From Halichondria panicea (taxonomy: Eukaryota > Porifera > Demospongiae > Suberitida > Halichondriidae), in NCBI RefSeq assembly GCF_963675165.1, contig NC_087387.1, positions 4,242,990 through 4,306,989 of the forward strand: a stretch of DNA of 64,000 bases, written 5' to 3'. The position numbers and the translations under genes are program-made. Shown here in pieces: positions 22,207 to 34,321 of this stretch; positions within the stretch are counted from its first letter, which is position 1; the number at the start of each line of letters is the position of its first letter. Below the pieces are notes generated by a model. That model saw nothing but the letters and a program-made list of their open reading frames with translations. It was not told where the DNA came from and did no database searches.

Positions 22207-25200
22207 TGTCAGTATTTACATGTATGTGGCCGGGAGATTCAATTAATTTTGATTTTAGGGCCAAGAGATAGTCGCTGAAAATGCTCTGGACATAGCATCA
22301 AAGGAAGGACACTGGGTTATCCTGCAGGTATGTTCAGATCTTTCGTTGGTTTTACAAAATATTCGTAAGGCAATTTTAATGGTGTTGCTGCTATGCATGC
22401 TTAAATGGAAAATGCAAATGGAGGAAATCTATAATTATGTTTATGCCATCTCCGTAGGACATTCATCTGGTGGCCAAATGGCTCTCTAAACTGGAGAAGA
22501 AACTAGAGACGTACAGTGAGGGGAACAGTGAGGGGAGTCACTCTGCTTATCGTGTCTACATGTCTGCTGAACCAGCACCCACTCCAGACTCGCATATCAT
22601 TCCTCAGGTATGCCCTCACATGTACAGTTGATGTAGTGCACTTGCAACGGTTAGAGAGAATTGCTGAACAGCAAAACCATGCGCTATTACGTAGATTACC
22701 ATACTCATATCATGTGTCTAGCTGAAATTTCGTACGTTAGAGTTAAGTTTACTGCCAGACACCTCTGTTGCAAGTGCACTGCAATCAACTGCACACTGAA
22801 ACTAGCCTTCTTTTCTTTGTTTTTGTCACAATCGTTAAATAATATAAAACGGTATTACTGATTGGATTAAAGAAAGAGGAGAGCCTGGAATGGAAGTCGC
22901 GTAACGGTAGAAGGGTGGTATGACGGGTAATTTTTGTGGAGTTAACGTTCGTTAAACTTTAACAGTGGTGATGCACTATATTACGTGCGTTTCGGTAAAC
23001 CACACACTAGGTTTTTGTGAGAGGAAAATGTTCATAGAGGCCAGCTTGCCCACACATTTTTACACCACAAAAATAGACCTGTTCCCCTAGGTGCGATCAG
23101 CAGAGTCAAAACACCTGTTTCCTCCCTACAGGGTGTACTTGAGTCTTCCATCAAGATCACCAATGAGCCCCCTACTGGCATGCTGGCTAACCTCCACAAG
23201 GCTTTGGACAACTTCACTCAGGTACATAAGTGTATTTAGGAACCACGGAAAAATCTTTATGTCATCTGCGACCGTAAGCATAGTAGCTGGTTGTGACAGC
23301 CACGCAGAATGTAGACATGCACAAATCATGTTGCTTCGGTGGAGCATTACTGTAGTAATATTTATAGGAGACCCTAGAAATGTGCTCTCGTGAGAATGAG
23401 TTCAAGAGCCTACTCTTCTCGCTGGTATACTTTCATGCTGTACTGATTGAGAGGAGGAAGTTCGGTCCCCAGGGCTGGAATAGACCTTACCCCTTCACTA
23501 CTGGTGATCTGACCATTAGCGTCAATGTGCTGTATAACTACTTGGAAGCCAATGCTAAGGTGTGTGTGTACATGTAGTAATGGCTATGTGACCTGCATCT
23601 ACAAATCATATTCTGCTCAAAACAGATGTGCATAATTATTATGGTTGTCACTATAATAGTTTCATGATGCAATTCTAGACCCAAGATTTGTGATGAAAAT
23701 ATTCTACAGCCTGAGTAACTTGATGTTTTGTTCATAATTGGTTGTCGTTAATTCATGATCAGGTCCCATGGACTGACCTGCGTTACTTGTTTGGTGAGAT
23801 CATGTATGGTGGTCACATCACTGACGATTGGGACAGGAGACTCTGCAAAACATACCTTGAAGTGTTCATGAAACCTGAGCAGGTGTGCTGGTGTTAAGTA
23901 TTAAATTTTCTTCTGTGTATGTAAAGCTGCAAGTCTTTCGCATGGGTGTAGGTAGGGTCCTTAACTGGGAGCTAATCAGTATTTAGGACGCTTGTACGTA
24001 ACTCATAAACTTTTTCTCAGCTTGATGGTGAGCTTCTGTTGGCCCCTGGCTTTGCCACCCCACCCAACCTCGACTACATTGGCTACCACAAGTACATTTC
24101 TGAAAACCTTCCTCCCGAGAGCCCCTACCTCTATGGCATGCACTCCAATGCGGAGATTGGTTTCCTCACAACCACATCTGAGAATCTTTTCCGCACTGTG
24201 TTGGAGATGCAACCTAGGGACTCATCCGGGGCTGGTGCCTCTGGTACCACTAGAGAGGAAAAGGTGTTTTGAGGTGTACTGTGTATTTTTGTCATTCTCA
24301 CAAGATGCATTTTTATTATCACTAACCAGCATTAAAAATAGTCTGTGGTGTGTCCAGCGCTAGAATCAGGGGATTTAAACCGATTTTACCGAACAATTGC
24401 TTGTTAGATTGAATTTGCAAACTGCAAACTAAATCTCTTTGTATAATTATGTGTTTGTGTTTGGTGCTGATCTACACGCAGTAATAGGCGTGGCCACACT
24501 ATTTAAGGGTTGTATAGCCAACATTTTTTTGCTCGCATGAGCCCCTTTTTTCTGAGCACCCCACTATACAGGCTTTTCTAGAAACGCCCCTGATAGTGTC
24601 TAGTCAGTTTCTCGTTTTAATCTATATGCACTATTTAGGTGAAGTCGTTACTTGACGAGTGTCTCGAGAAACTTCCTGATAGCTTCAATATGACTGACTT
24701 ACATGGCAAAGCAGAGGATAAGACACCGTATGTGCTGGTGGCACTACAAGAGTGTGAGAGAATGAACACGCTCACAAACGAGATTAGGAGAACACTCAAG
24801 GAGCTCGACCTAGGACTCAAGGTAAACAATTGCTTTATTGTTGGACACACGTCAGTTTACTGCTGATAATTATTATACTGCTCCTATAGTAAAGGTGTAT
24901 GCATCAGTCAACGTTGTTTTTTTGCTTAGGGTGAACTGACCAATACGGCTGGTATGGAGAGTCTGGAGAATGCTCTTTTTTTCAACACTGTCCCCGAGAG
25001 CTGGACAAACCGAGCCTACCCTTCGATGAATGGTATCGCTGCTTGGTACGTCGATCTCGGTCAAAGAATCCGCAAATTGGATAGTTGGGTGTCAGATTTT
25101 GGCATGCCTTCATGTATCTGGCTGGCCGGGTTTTTCAATCCTCAGTCCTTCCTCACGGCTATTATGCAATCTATGGCTCGCAAGAACGAGTGGCCTCTAG

Positions 25201-25547
25201 ACAAAATGTGCCTACAATGTGACGTCACAAAAAAGAATCGTGATGATTTCAGCAGCCCCCCTCGTGAAGGCTCATATGTACATGGGCTGTTTATGGAGGG
25301 AGCTCGTTGGGACACGCAAACCAGTCTGATTCAGGAGTCAAGTTTGAAAGAGCTGACACCGAAAATGCCTGTCATCTTCATTAAAGCTATCCCAATTGAT
25401 AAACAAGATGTAAAAAATTTCTACCAGTGTCCTGTATATAAGACACGTATGAGAGGGCCAACTTACGTATGGAGGTTCAACCTCAAGACCAAGGAATCTC
25501 CATCCAAGTGGGTCATTGCTGGAGTATGTCTACTCCTGAGTATCTAA

Positions 25548-27988
25548 ACGCTCGTATCTAAACGCTCCATATAATATTATACCATACCACGCAAATATGA
25601 ACTTTGGAACATATTAATACCGTAGTGACACTACGTAACTACGTATGTAGCTACCCGATCACTTGTATTATAAGTATTGACTAAAATTATACTCTTAATT
25701 CAAAAACTGCTGAAGGTCAGTTGTGACTTCTATAACTGCATTGTGGTGCGCTAAACAACGTTATCAACCATTAAGTACCATAACTCAATGGGGATATACT
25801 TAGCAGGTATAATACTTTTATCAGGGCACACTTTTTTATTAGCAGGTATATAACATTTTTCGATTAGAAAGTACGTATGACTAGAATGTTTTGACGATTT
25901 TGATCCCCTTCATAAGCTCAACACGTGCAAAATGTACTCTACTACTGTATAGGGCGAAATTTTTGAGGCACTTAAATTTTGTAAATTGGCCTCTAAATCA
26001 TTTCGTTGAATGAATTTCGTGGGTTGACTGCTAACTGGAAGCACTCCCAGGCCACGCCTTTAATTGTTCACATTCATGAATTAATTTTCGTATGATTACT
26101 AACCCACGATAACAGTGAAAATTAAGCCCCTCCTTCCGTGCGACGCCCGTCTACATTCCCACATGTGCTAGAATCAAGTATATATAGCACGATTATTTGC
26201 ATGCATGGAGGATTGCAAAAAAAGCTAACGGTTTTCCGCTACATCAATTCAATGTATACACATTAATGAAAGTATCTCCCCAATGAAAATTTACCCCCCT
26301 ATTTAATTATACATGCACGTACATGTAGAATGCCGTTAATTTGTAACTACGTGCACAGTTATCTATCGCTATACCAGTACTTAAGCTTCAAAAACGCATT
26401 CTCTTTATGCACGCCTGGCCTCTTAGGGCCCTGGATGCATATTCTAACACCCCCAAAATTCTTTGTTCATACCGACGGTGTAACGATTATAGTGGATCGA
26501 GAGCCTTAATTTTCGTGTGCAGTATTTCTGCATTACAAGTCAACATGCAATTCAACAACTTTTTTATGTACAGTCATGTATATTCAAGTTCTTTGCACAA
26601 AAGGTATCACACTATAGGGGAAAACAAAAATTAGTATATTATAGCCAAACTAGGCTACAAATTAAAGGTTGTCCGTAGTTATGTATCGTCATTATTTTTC
26701 TGTCGATAATTATAAATACTGTGATTTGTACTTGCACGTATACTATATAGGAGGCCGATTTCTTAAGACGACTTTTAAAGGACAATGATATAAAGAAAGA
26801 CATACTACTATAGAACTCCGTAATGGTATACTTACAAAAAAAGAGGATAAGTTTTTGGCAAGAGTGTTTGAACAAGCAGCGGTAAATCGCGTATCTTCTA
26901 CTTTAGTTTAGACTGATATATAGAACTTTATACAACAATAGAGAACAACTGACAAAACTGACCATGCATGCAGGGTATAGTCTAGTACTAGTTTACAACA
27001 AATAACTATAACTTCAGAACAAAAACTTTTGAGGGAGACTCTGCTCCAGGAAACTCTAAAGACTAATAAACATTCCTTAACAAAAACCATGGTAACTAAA
27101 CAACTAATTATAACCACGTGCACAGTAATTAAGTCTAAAACAATAACTATAATACAAGTGACCACGCGAACGTACATGTGCATGGACAAAAAAGTGGTAA
27201 AATTAACAGCACAACACAATAATAAAAATTCTACAATTGAAACATGTGCCCATTTTCAGCTCAACACAGCATATACTGTACCCCGTCCTGCAGAAAAGAA
27301 AACTGGGATTTGAGATAGTAAAATCTATAGCATTTCTCCTCAAATTATACTACTGTAAAAAGCGCGAAATTTTAAAGGAATGGTTGAATCAATTCCGTCC
27401 GTGGGTTGACTGCTTACTACTAATAACATTTTTATACAGGCAGCATCTTGAATAATAATTGTGTAAACTTCGTATGTATTTTTCATGCGCAGAGTGGCTC
27501 TAAAGAGAAATATAATAGTTATAGCAAGATTTATATAAAGTTCCTTAAGCATAAAAATAATCTGACAAGAAAGAGGTTGCAATCCACTAGCTGTTATATA
27601 GTTAAGAAAAAACGAGATCTAGAGGACACATTAATTTTATTGTGACCAAATTATATTATTCAATTATATTATTCAAGCCACAAAACAGGCTTGAATATAA
27701 TATAATTATTGGGAATGAAAGAGCAATGTCGAATGAATAGTAATCTCAGGACTATAGTAATCTCAGGGCTACTCCCGACCACGCCTTCCATCTTGTAGCT
27801 AATTAACAAAATATTTTCGATTAGGATTGCTAACCCATGAAAACAGTGAACCCATGAAAACAGTGAAAATTTCACGGTATGCCACAAACAAAACCTTTTA
27901 CTATAGTGAAAAGTCGGAAACGTGAGAGAGTGTACTTATCTTTGGTGTAACTAATTATAAACAATGTAGTTCTGACCATCACACTGAC
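25548..27988. other. Spacer between dynein and ankyrin 3' ends, copy 2
   Basis: Counterpart of 4645-8081 without the two insertions found there. It is AT-rich, with no exon, RNA gene or transposon end recognised. Both convergent genes should terminate here. Confidence 0.5.
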
Positions 27989-28338
27989 CTCATATTTGAG
28001 ATTGATCAGCTCCCTTTGAGAGGAGTAGCTCAACAATGGAGGAGTGATCGTTCATTGTAGCGTACATCAATGGAGTACCTCCAACCTAAAATAATAATTA
28101 TACATGATTGTAGCGAATGAAAACGTGTTCACACACTTACATTAACATGTGCAAACCTTATTTCTCAAGGCAGCCAATTTTTTTTATTTTTATTTTGAAT
28201 TTAAGAAGCTACGTAGAGGCAATTGCAAATATAACTCACATTGTCCTGACAGTTGACTTGAGCCCCTACAGAAACCAGTAGTTCTACAACACTTAGATGG
28301 CCTTCTTGAGAAGCTATCTCGAGAGGAGTGAAGCCATA
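27989..28338 (-). CDS. Ankyrin exons, class A (28240-28338) and terminal class D (27989-28085), copy 2
   Basis: 28240-28338 encodes YGFTPLEIASQEGHLSVVEL ending GAQVNCQDN. 27989-28085 is 97 nt and encodes VGGTPLMYATMNDHSSIVEL, stopping after GADQSQI (TGA). The 2-nt shortfall against the 99-nt pattern is shared with 8082-8178, so it predates the block duplication. It may be the normal end of the ankyrin gene. Confidence 0.8.
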
Positions 28339-28412
28339 CTGAAAAAAGATTGGAAAAAATATTCACAGACAAATTTTCAATAGAAATTTGTACATCACAC
28401 GTACTTAGTGTT

Positions 28413-28735
28413 TCCCCCACACGCTAAGTAGGCCTGTGCCAAACATTCAAATTTTTTACCTATTATTCGCACCTATTAATAATTAACACCTATTATTCAA
28501 CATACACAGCAGCGAAAAATAGTACCAAAAATGTAGTTTCAACATTGCATGATTGGACTACAATTAATTTACTGCCGTGTAAAATGTGGGCGTGTTGTGA
28601 GCTACTGCGCATGTGCAATTCAATGAATATCATTAAACTATTTTCACAGTGCCTATTATTTAAAAGACTGCTTATTATTCAAAAAATTATTCTGGAATAT
28701 TACTTTTGGCAAGGCCTAACGCTAAGCCCAGCCCT
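28413..28735. repeat. Insertion specific to block copy 2
   Basis: About 320 bp absent from copy 1. The left end CTAAGTAGGCCT and right end AAGGCCTAACGCTAAG are roughly inverted. It contains repeated ACCTATTATTC motifs. There is no coding signal. Confidence 0.4.
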
Positions 28736-29262
28736 ATTTGAATCTGTATACATGTAAGTCTTGTGTGTGCAGTACGTGTTGATAAGCTAATTGAATTTGG
28801 GGAAATTCCTGCATGCATGGGCACTGACTGTACAGATTCTCTCTATTGTGATCACACAATATTGTGCCACGTACTGCATGTGTTGACAACATTGAGAAGT
28901 CAAGCTGTGTGCATGCCAAATAAATAGCCCTCCTTCGCAGGCCCTCTTTTTTCTGTTCATTTTCTAAGGGATTAATAAAGAAAGAAGGAAGAGACAAAGA
29001 AAAAGGAGAGCCTGCATGCCTTGCTAAGCCCAAGTGAAAGTGGGCAGTCACTAGCAGGGCGGAGCCTGGCAAGGCCAAAAGCTACAGCATGCCTACGCAT
29101 ATTGCAGACTTTCACATAAAGTACACTAGAATCAAGTCTGGAGACATCGTAGACGAGGGCTTAATTACCTATTACCTACAGTAAATAATAGTTAGACACT
29201 GTTTACTTTGGGCTTCTACTTTGGGCTTCTACATCACGTAGAAACTTCCTAAACAGTGCACA

Positions 29263-29657
29263 TACCGTATATGCTCGATCAGAGGCCGCTCTTGTATAAA
29301 GGCCGCACTCAAATAGTAGCCTCCCTTGCTAGCAAAATGAAACATTTAGTAGCCGCTCTCAAATAAGCCTCAGTGAACTTTGACTCTAGCATTTCTGCAC
29401 CTGGCAGCCAAAAAAATTATTACTAGCAGCTAGCTACATGTACGTAGCTATGAGTAGCAGCTTGTTAGTGCTTCACAAAGACTTTCTCATGGCAGAGTTC
29501 AAGTTTATGCAGGTGAAAACAACTTTTGATGACAAACTAAATTATCTGGAGCTAATAAACGCCGCTCTTGAACAGTGGCCCCTCCTGAATTGTAGCCTCC
29601 TCTTCCAGCAAAATGAAACATTTAGTAGCCGCGGCTCCTGATCAAGCATATACGGTA
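29263..29657. mobile_element. MITE with TACCGTATATGCT ends
   Basis: The left end TACCGTATATGCTCGATCAG is mirrored by the right end CTGATCAAGCATATACGGTA. GGCCGC and AGTAGCC motifs recur on both arms. It lies in a part of the block not present in copy 1. Confidence 0.75.
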
Positions 29658-29978
29658 AGCATAATATTATTAGATCATAGCAACCATGAATCTCTATAGC
29701 CAATTATCATATTTGCTACATGATTGTCTGAGTGAAGTACTGTATAGCGGGACATTTTCGCTCAGCAGGAATGTTTTATGAGTTCTAATAATTATATTCG
29801 CGTTTCTATGCCAGGAAACCACACCCACCAATAACTTTGTAGGTGAAATACCGCTGCGTGGGAGTTTAATTATTGCATGCAGTTATAATTTTCGCATCTT
29901 CTGTCTACCCTCGAAAAACGCGAAATTTTGCACCTCACGAAAATGTTCTGCTGTACGGTACATGATTGTCAAAGTGAA

Positions 29979-30426
29979 GTACAGTGGAACCTCTATTAAC
30001 GACCACCTCCGAAGAGCAACAGCACGCTATATAACGGCCAAGAACTCAGGTCCGGACTAAAATGACTTCAATGTAAAGCAACCTCTCTTGGGAGCGGCCA
30101 CCTCTCATACAAACTTTGAAAAGGCTGTAGAGACAAGCAACAGCTAGGTTTTCACGATTGTGCAAAATAATGCTATATAAATTATCTCAACAATAATTTT
30201 CTGCTAATTCTGGGTGTGGCTGTCCATTCTGGGAAGTTATTTTCCATTGCTAAAGCTGATCAGGGGACTAGAAAGCTGCTCGTTATACGGAGGTGGCCGC
30301 TCCTGAAAGGTTGCTTTACATATTGAAGTGTCATTGTTCAATCCGGACATGTGCTCTTGGTTATTATATAGCGTGTGGTTGCTCTTGGGAGGTGGTTCGC
30401 TAATGGAGGTTCCATTTTGCACTGTA
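29979..30426. mobile_element. pogo/Tigger-like MITE
   Basis: The ends are TACAGTGGAACCTCTATTAA and, inverted, AATGGAGGTTCCA...CACTGTA, with GACCACCTCCGAAGAGCAAC inside the left arm. A close relative is 45056-45372. Confidence 0.75.
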
Positions 30427-30938
30427 CCTTTAATTACTCAACCAGATTTCAGGGAAAAAACTTTTCTGAGTTCAGAACGGACCCCACTTGACTACAGAAT
30501 AGATATTATTACAGCAGTAGAGGTATATAGTCCACTCCAGTCTTTCATACTCCTCTACTGACTAAAGGTTTCACGAAGTCTACTTTATACTTAGATCATA
30601 AAATTATGATAAATTCGTTCTAAGTACTGTGTGGGAGGAGAGTTATTGCCGTGTACTCTCGCCCGCACTCATAAAATGTTGTCTATACGTCAGTGGGGGA
30701 GTCAGTGAGGGATCACGCGACTTATCAAGGCAGGTTCTCCTTTTTCTTTGTCGCTTCCTTCTAAATTATTTGTTCCTCCAATTTCTCCTCTTAATAACAG
30801 AAAAAGGAGGGCCTGCCAAGGAGGCTAACAATAACAAACATAGCAAGAATTTTATCTACTGCCCTCTCTCCCTAGCCACAGTCTGGCCACCCTGTTTGAA
30901 CTTTACACTGGGGGAAACACTGCACGAAATCAACCCAC

Positions 30939-31588
30939 TGTGTTTGGCAGGTCAACAATGGCTCCAGCAGTGATCAAATGGTGAGCGACATCTTTGTGTC
31001 CCTTGAAGCTGGCTGTCCAGAGAGCAGTCTCTCCGTCCTATATAATAGTATATGTATACGTTGTAATGCAATCACGTATCATCTCACTAGCACATGCAGT
31101 GTGTGACAAATATGCACTTGTTAGGCACAGCGGTGTTGTTGTAAGGTGAATTTATACTCTCAGATATTTTTATTAACGAGACAACATTGTGTCTAGCATA
31201 TGAAATCAGAGAGGTGGCTGCTGTATATGATTATCACAAACTAAAGGACACTCCAAAGTGTCTAGAGCACTTACTTGTTCTTGTACATGAACATCTGCTC
31301 CACTGTCAATGAGTTGTTGCACTATCTTGAGATGTCCTTTACGACTAGCACAGTAGAGAGCAGTAGCACCTTCCTGTTAACCAGTGCAGTGTATTGGCAA
31401 TTATACAGACAGAGGGACACAGTGAACGATAATTATGATTATACGCAATTAAGTAAATTATGCAAATATGCCAAAATACCAACACTCACATTGTCCTGAC
31501 TGTTGACTTGCGCCCCCACAAAAACCAGAGCCAACACAACACTGAGATGGCCTTCTTGAGCAGCTGCCATGAGAGGAGTGGTACCATT
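30939..31588 (-). CDS. Ankyrin exons A (31490-31588), C (31275-31373), B (30939-31037)
   Basis: Three 99-nt phase-0 exons with AG/GT borders. A reads NGTTPLMAAAQEGHLSVV and ends GAQVNSQDN. C reads EGATALYCASRKGHLKIVQQ and ends GADVHVQEQ. B reads DGETALWTASFKGHKDVAHH and ends AIVDLPNT. The introns are about 116 and 237 nt. They are intact equivalents of the decayed exons 10209-11053. Confidence 0.85.
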
Positions 31589-31908
31589 CTGTAAGAAAGG
31601 GGAAGCTGTTATTATAATAGCAGTTCTTTATCTAGGACTGGAACCACTGTAGCTTTTAGCAATTTACAATTTTCATTTATATCTTTGCATGGAAAGATCT
31701 AATCTGGAAAATGACTGCACAACTGAATTCTAATTGCTATTCTTGTGCTATGACATTTGAATGCAGGGATATACAACATAGTCATTTTAAAACTAAGCGT
31801 GACTGACTATAAGTATAGGATATTATTAACCATTGTACTGACAGGTAGTGGAGGATATTATGGATGCATATACCCTCCGAGTATAGGTGTGGTATATCTG
31901 GCAGCACT

Positions 31909-32228
31909 ATAAAAGGACCTCCCACTAGCAACATTCAACCCACGATGCAGACTACAAAACGAGCAAGCCAGATTTTGCAGCCATCAAAGAGCTAGTTGAG
32001 CAACACGTTGACTCCTACAGATACTCAAGAGCCTCCTTGGTCCAAGAGTTGGCCATTCGACGTCCTTTACTGGAGTTGCAAGCTCTTCTTGTGTCTAAGC
32101 CACGCCCATGGACCGACCCATGGCTTAGCCATCTTGTTGTAGAGCAGCTTCTGTGTTTCTGCTGTTGCTTTGAAGTCTTAGTACCATCAAGCATGGCTCC
32201 TTTCTCTTGCTACTTTCCAAAAAACTAA
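31909..32228 (+). other. Unrecognised open frame after a TATA-like box
   Basis: ACTATAAAAGG at about 31909-31919 is followed by a frame open from about 31937 to a TAA ending at 32228. It includes FAAIKELVEQHVDSYRYS and ELAIRRPLLELQALL, which look protein-like. The frame has no ATG at its start and ends in low-complexity sequence. It could be an exon (AG acceptor at about 31936), a transposon relic or chance. Confidence 0.25.
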
Positions 32229-32785
32229 AAAAAAAACCTTGAAAACTGTGCATGCCTGGGGGGCTGTATGTTATTTCTATATACAAAATTAGCTGTTGAC
32301 CAATGAGTGGTGACGTAAGTGTGGTATAATTATACATATTAAGACTGGTAACAACAAACTATATTCTGGAGCCAACAGCGGGGAGGGAGGAGGTGTACAT
32401 GGCCAACTTAATAAATAAATGTTGGGCAAATTAGTATAGAAGTCAAGAAGTTGAAATGTGCTGTCCTAATGAAAAAAACTGTGCACATGCAAAGTAACGT
32501 GACATCCTGTCAATTGCACGTAAGCAACTCGCAATTGATAACGTTAGCGTACTTCCAACGTATATGTTTGCACTACTTGTGTTACTTTGAATGCATATAT
32601 AATTACGTACATGTATGCATGTTAGTTAGCTTTCTGGCTGTATGGGACATGTACATATTACGTAAAATGTGTACGCTACAAGAGATAAGTCAGTGACACC
32701 ATTCTGAAAAAGGGGTACCAGGATGATCAGACAGTGTTCCAGTGACACTTTCTATAATTATGTCATACAGCTGATATGAACCCAC

Positions 32786-32884
32786 CGTGTTTGGTAGGTC
32801 AACAATGGCTCCAGCAGCGATCAAATGGTGAGCAACATCTGTCTGTCCATTGAAGCTGGCTGCCCAGAAAGCTGTCTCTCCGTC
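32786..32884 (-). CDS. Ankyrin class B exon
   Basis: 99 nt, phase 0, reading DGETAFWAASFNGQTDVAHH and ending AIVDLPNT before GTGGGTT. Its closest relative is 55756-55854, within a wider repeated block. No adjacent A or C exon is seen within 1 kb. Confidence 0.8.
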
Positions 32885-32933
32885 CTATTTATAGAACGTA
32901 TATACGTAAATGATCATTACAGCATCATTTTAT

Positions 32934-34005
32934 CAAATTAATATGTGGTGGAACCTCCACCTCCGATAGACATGAATAATATTAGAATAACGGAACATTA
33001 TTTTTAGGAAAACACAATTATTTTGTCTCAGGTTGCTTTATTTTGAGTGTTATAATTATAGTGACGACACGTAGGATTTTAAGAACGTGTTGTAGTGAGT
33101 ATAATTGTTACTTGTGTGCAGTAACAGAGCTGATTCTCATGGGGCTAACCATGCATAGGTAAACGAACGAGAGGGATAGGCAACGCCTCACGTGATGCTA
33201 GGTAAATGCAGTGTGTGGCGTCACACCCTCTGCATGGTTGGAGGCTTGTTGCACTCAAGGATGTACACACCAGCTGCTCAATTTTCTCAGAGGGGCAATC
33301 TTTATGGATCCATTTTGAGTATACATACGCCCAATTTTTGCTCCTTAAACGCAACTAGCCTCATCCAACGGAAGTGCTGGGCATTGCCTATTCGTTTATC
33401 TGTGGTTTTATGGAGGTTCCTTTGTACATACATACTAATAGTTAGTAGGCACTGCAGTGTTGTTTGATGGTGAGCTGGTGCCTTTTAGTCAAGAGAGTAA
33501 ATAAAGTCAATTTTGCTCCAATCGCTATACACATACAAGCCAGCCATTTATAGCATTATAGCTTGTTTTCACGCTGTTTTGTGTTTTCCTCGGCCAATCC
33601 TAGCATATACACCGGTCAGGAAGGTTCGGATTAAAACTACAAATACTTTTATCTTTTCAAGAACGGACACCTCTCTATATACTCCGTATAACCATAGATA
33701 CACGAAAGAGAGGGATAGGCAACGCCCCACGTAATGCTAGGAAAATGCGTGTGACGTCACACCTTCTGCATGGTTGGAGGCTTGTTGCGCTCAAAAAAGT
33801 ACACACTGCTCGATCCTTATATCTGCTAATAGTTTTCTCGTAGGGGGCCTAAAAGCAAAGCGATCAGGCATCATGCACATATATACACCCAACACTATAG
33901 CTACAGCTGCTATGTTAGCTTTTTTCTTTCAGCTTGATTTGTGTGAAAAAACACCAAAATTGTAGGTGTACCTATCTCTGAAATGATTTTATAACATAAT
34001 AGGTT
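32934..34005. repeat. About 1.07-kb insertion with an internal direct repeat
   Basis: Absent from the homologous segment at about 55905-55916. Inside, a segment of about 120 bp at 33158-33275 (AGAGGGATAGGCAACGCC... to ...GGAGGCTTGTTG) is repeated at 33700-33790. GGAACCTCCACCTCC near the left end hints at a nested pogo-like MITE. There is no convincing ORF. Confidence 0.5.
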
Positions 34006-34321
34006 TCACAGAATTAATAACTGCATGGAACAAAGTGTATTTCCCAGCTCATAATGCAGTGAAGTAGTTGCAGCAACATGGAATGTTTGTCCGAAGTCCA
34101 GTACCTCTCTTGCTCTTACTGTATATATGGTAATGTAGTTTGAAGTGCTCTAAGACACAGGTTATAGGTATTAGAAAGTGGAACACAAGTATTTTTCTCT
34201 GTCTTGTGTGATCGAAGATATGACATTTAAAGGATTTGGGACTAGACCTGTTATGGCTTGTAGAGAGCACTGACATCCCTTTTGGATATACTACCTCTCA
34301 ACAAAGACCACCGCTCTATAC

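Larger units (their letters stand above)
16739..25547 (+). pseudogene. DNAH9/11/17-like: Axonemal dynein heavy chain, copy 2 (5' half broken, 3' half open)
   Basis: This copy covers the end of the microtubule-binding domain and second stalk coiled coil (16739-16882, 16999-17114, 17324-17517), AAA5 (17575 to about 17665, 18407-18550), AAA5/AAA6 (18866-19030, 19229-19399, 19561-19731, 20871-21016, 21270-21477) and the C-terminal domain (22259-22327, 22458-22607, 23132-23221, 23368-23559, 23763-23882, 24021-24263, 24639-24821, 24930-25547, stop TAA). Landmarks are CDVEPKR, ISLAN(R)[93 protein letters not shown] and the C-terminal RGPTYVWRFNLKTKE. Lesions: an extra T at 17357-17359 shifts the frame, roughly 100 residues of AAA5 are absent between about 17665 and 18406, an exon expected between 19030 and 19229 is absent, there is an in-frame TGA at 21313-21315, and the donor after 21477 is TT instead of GT. 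From 22259 to the stop every exon is open. No AAA1-AAA4 exons are visible upstream. It is either a recent pseudogene or a real gene damaged by assembly errors. Confidence 0.85.
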
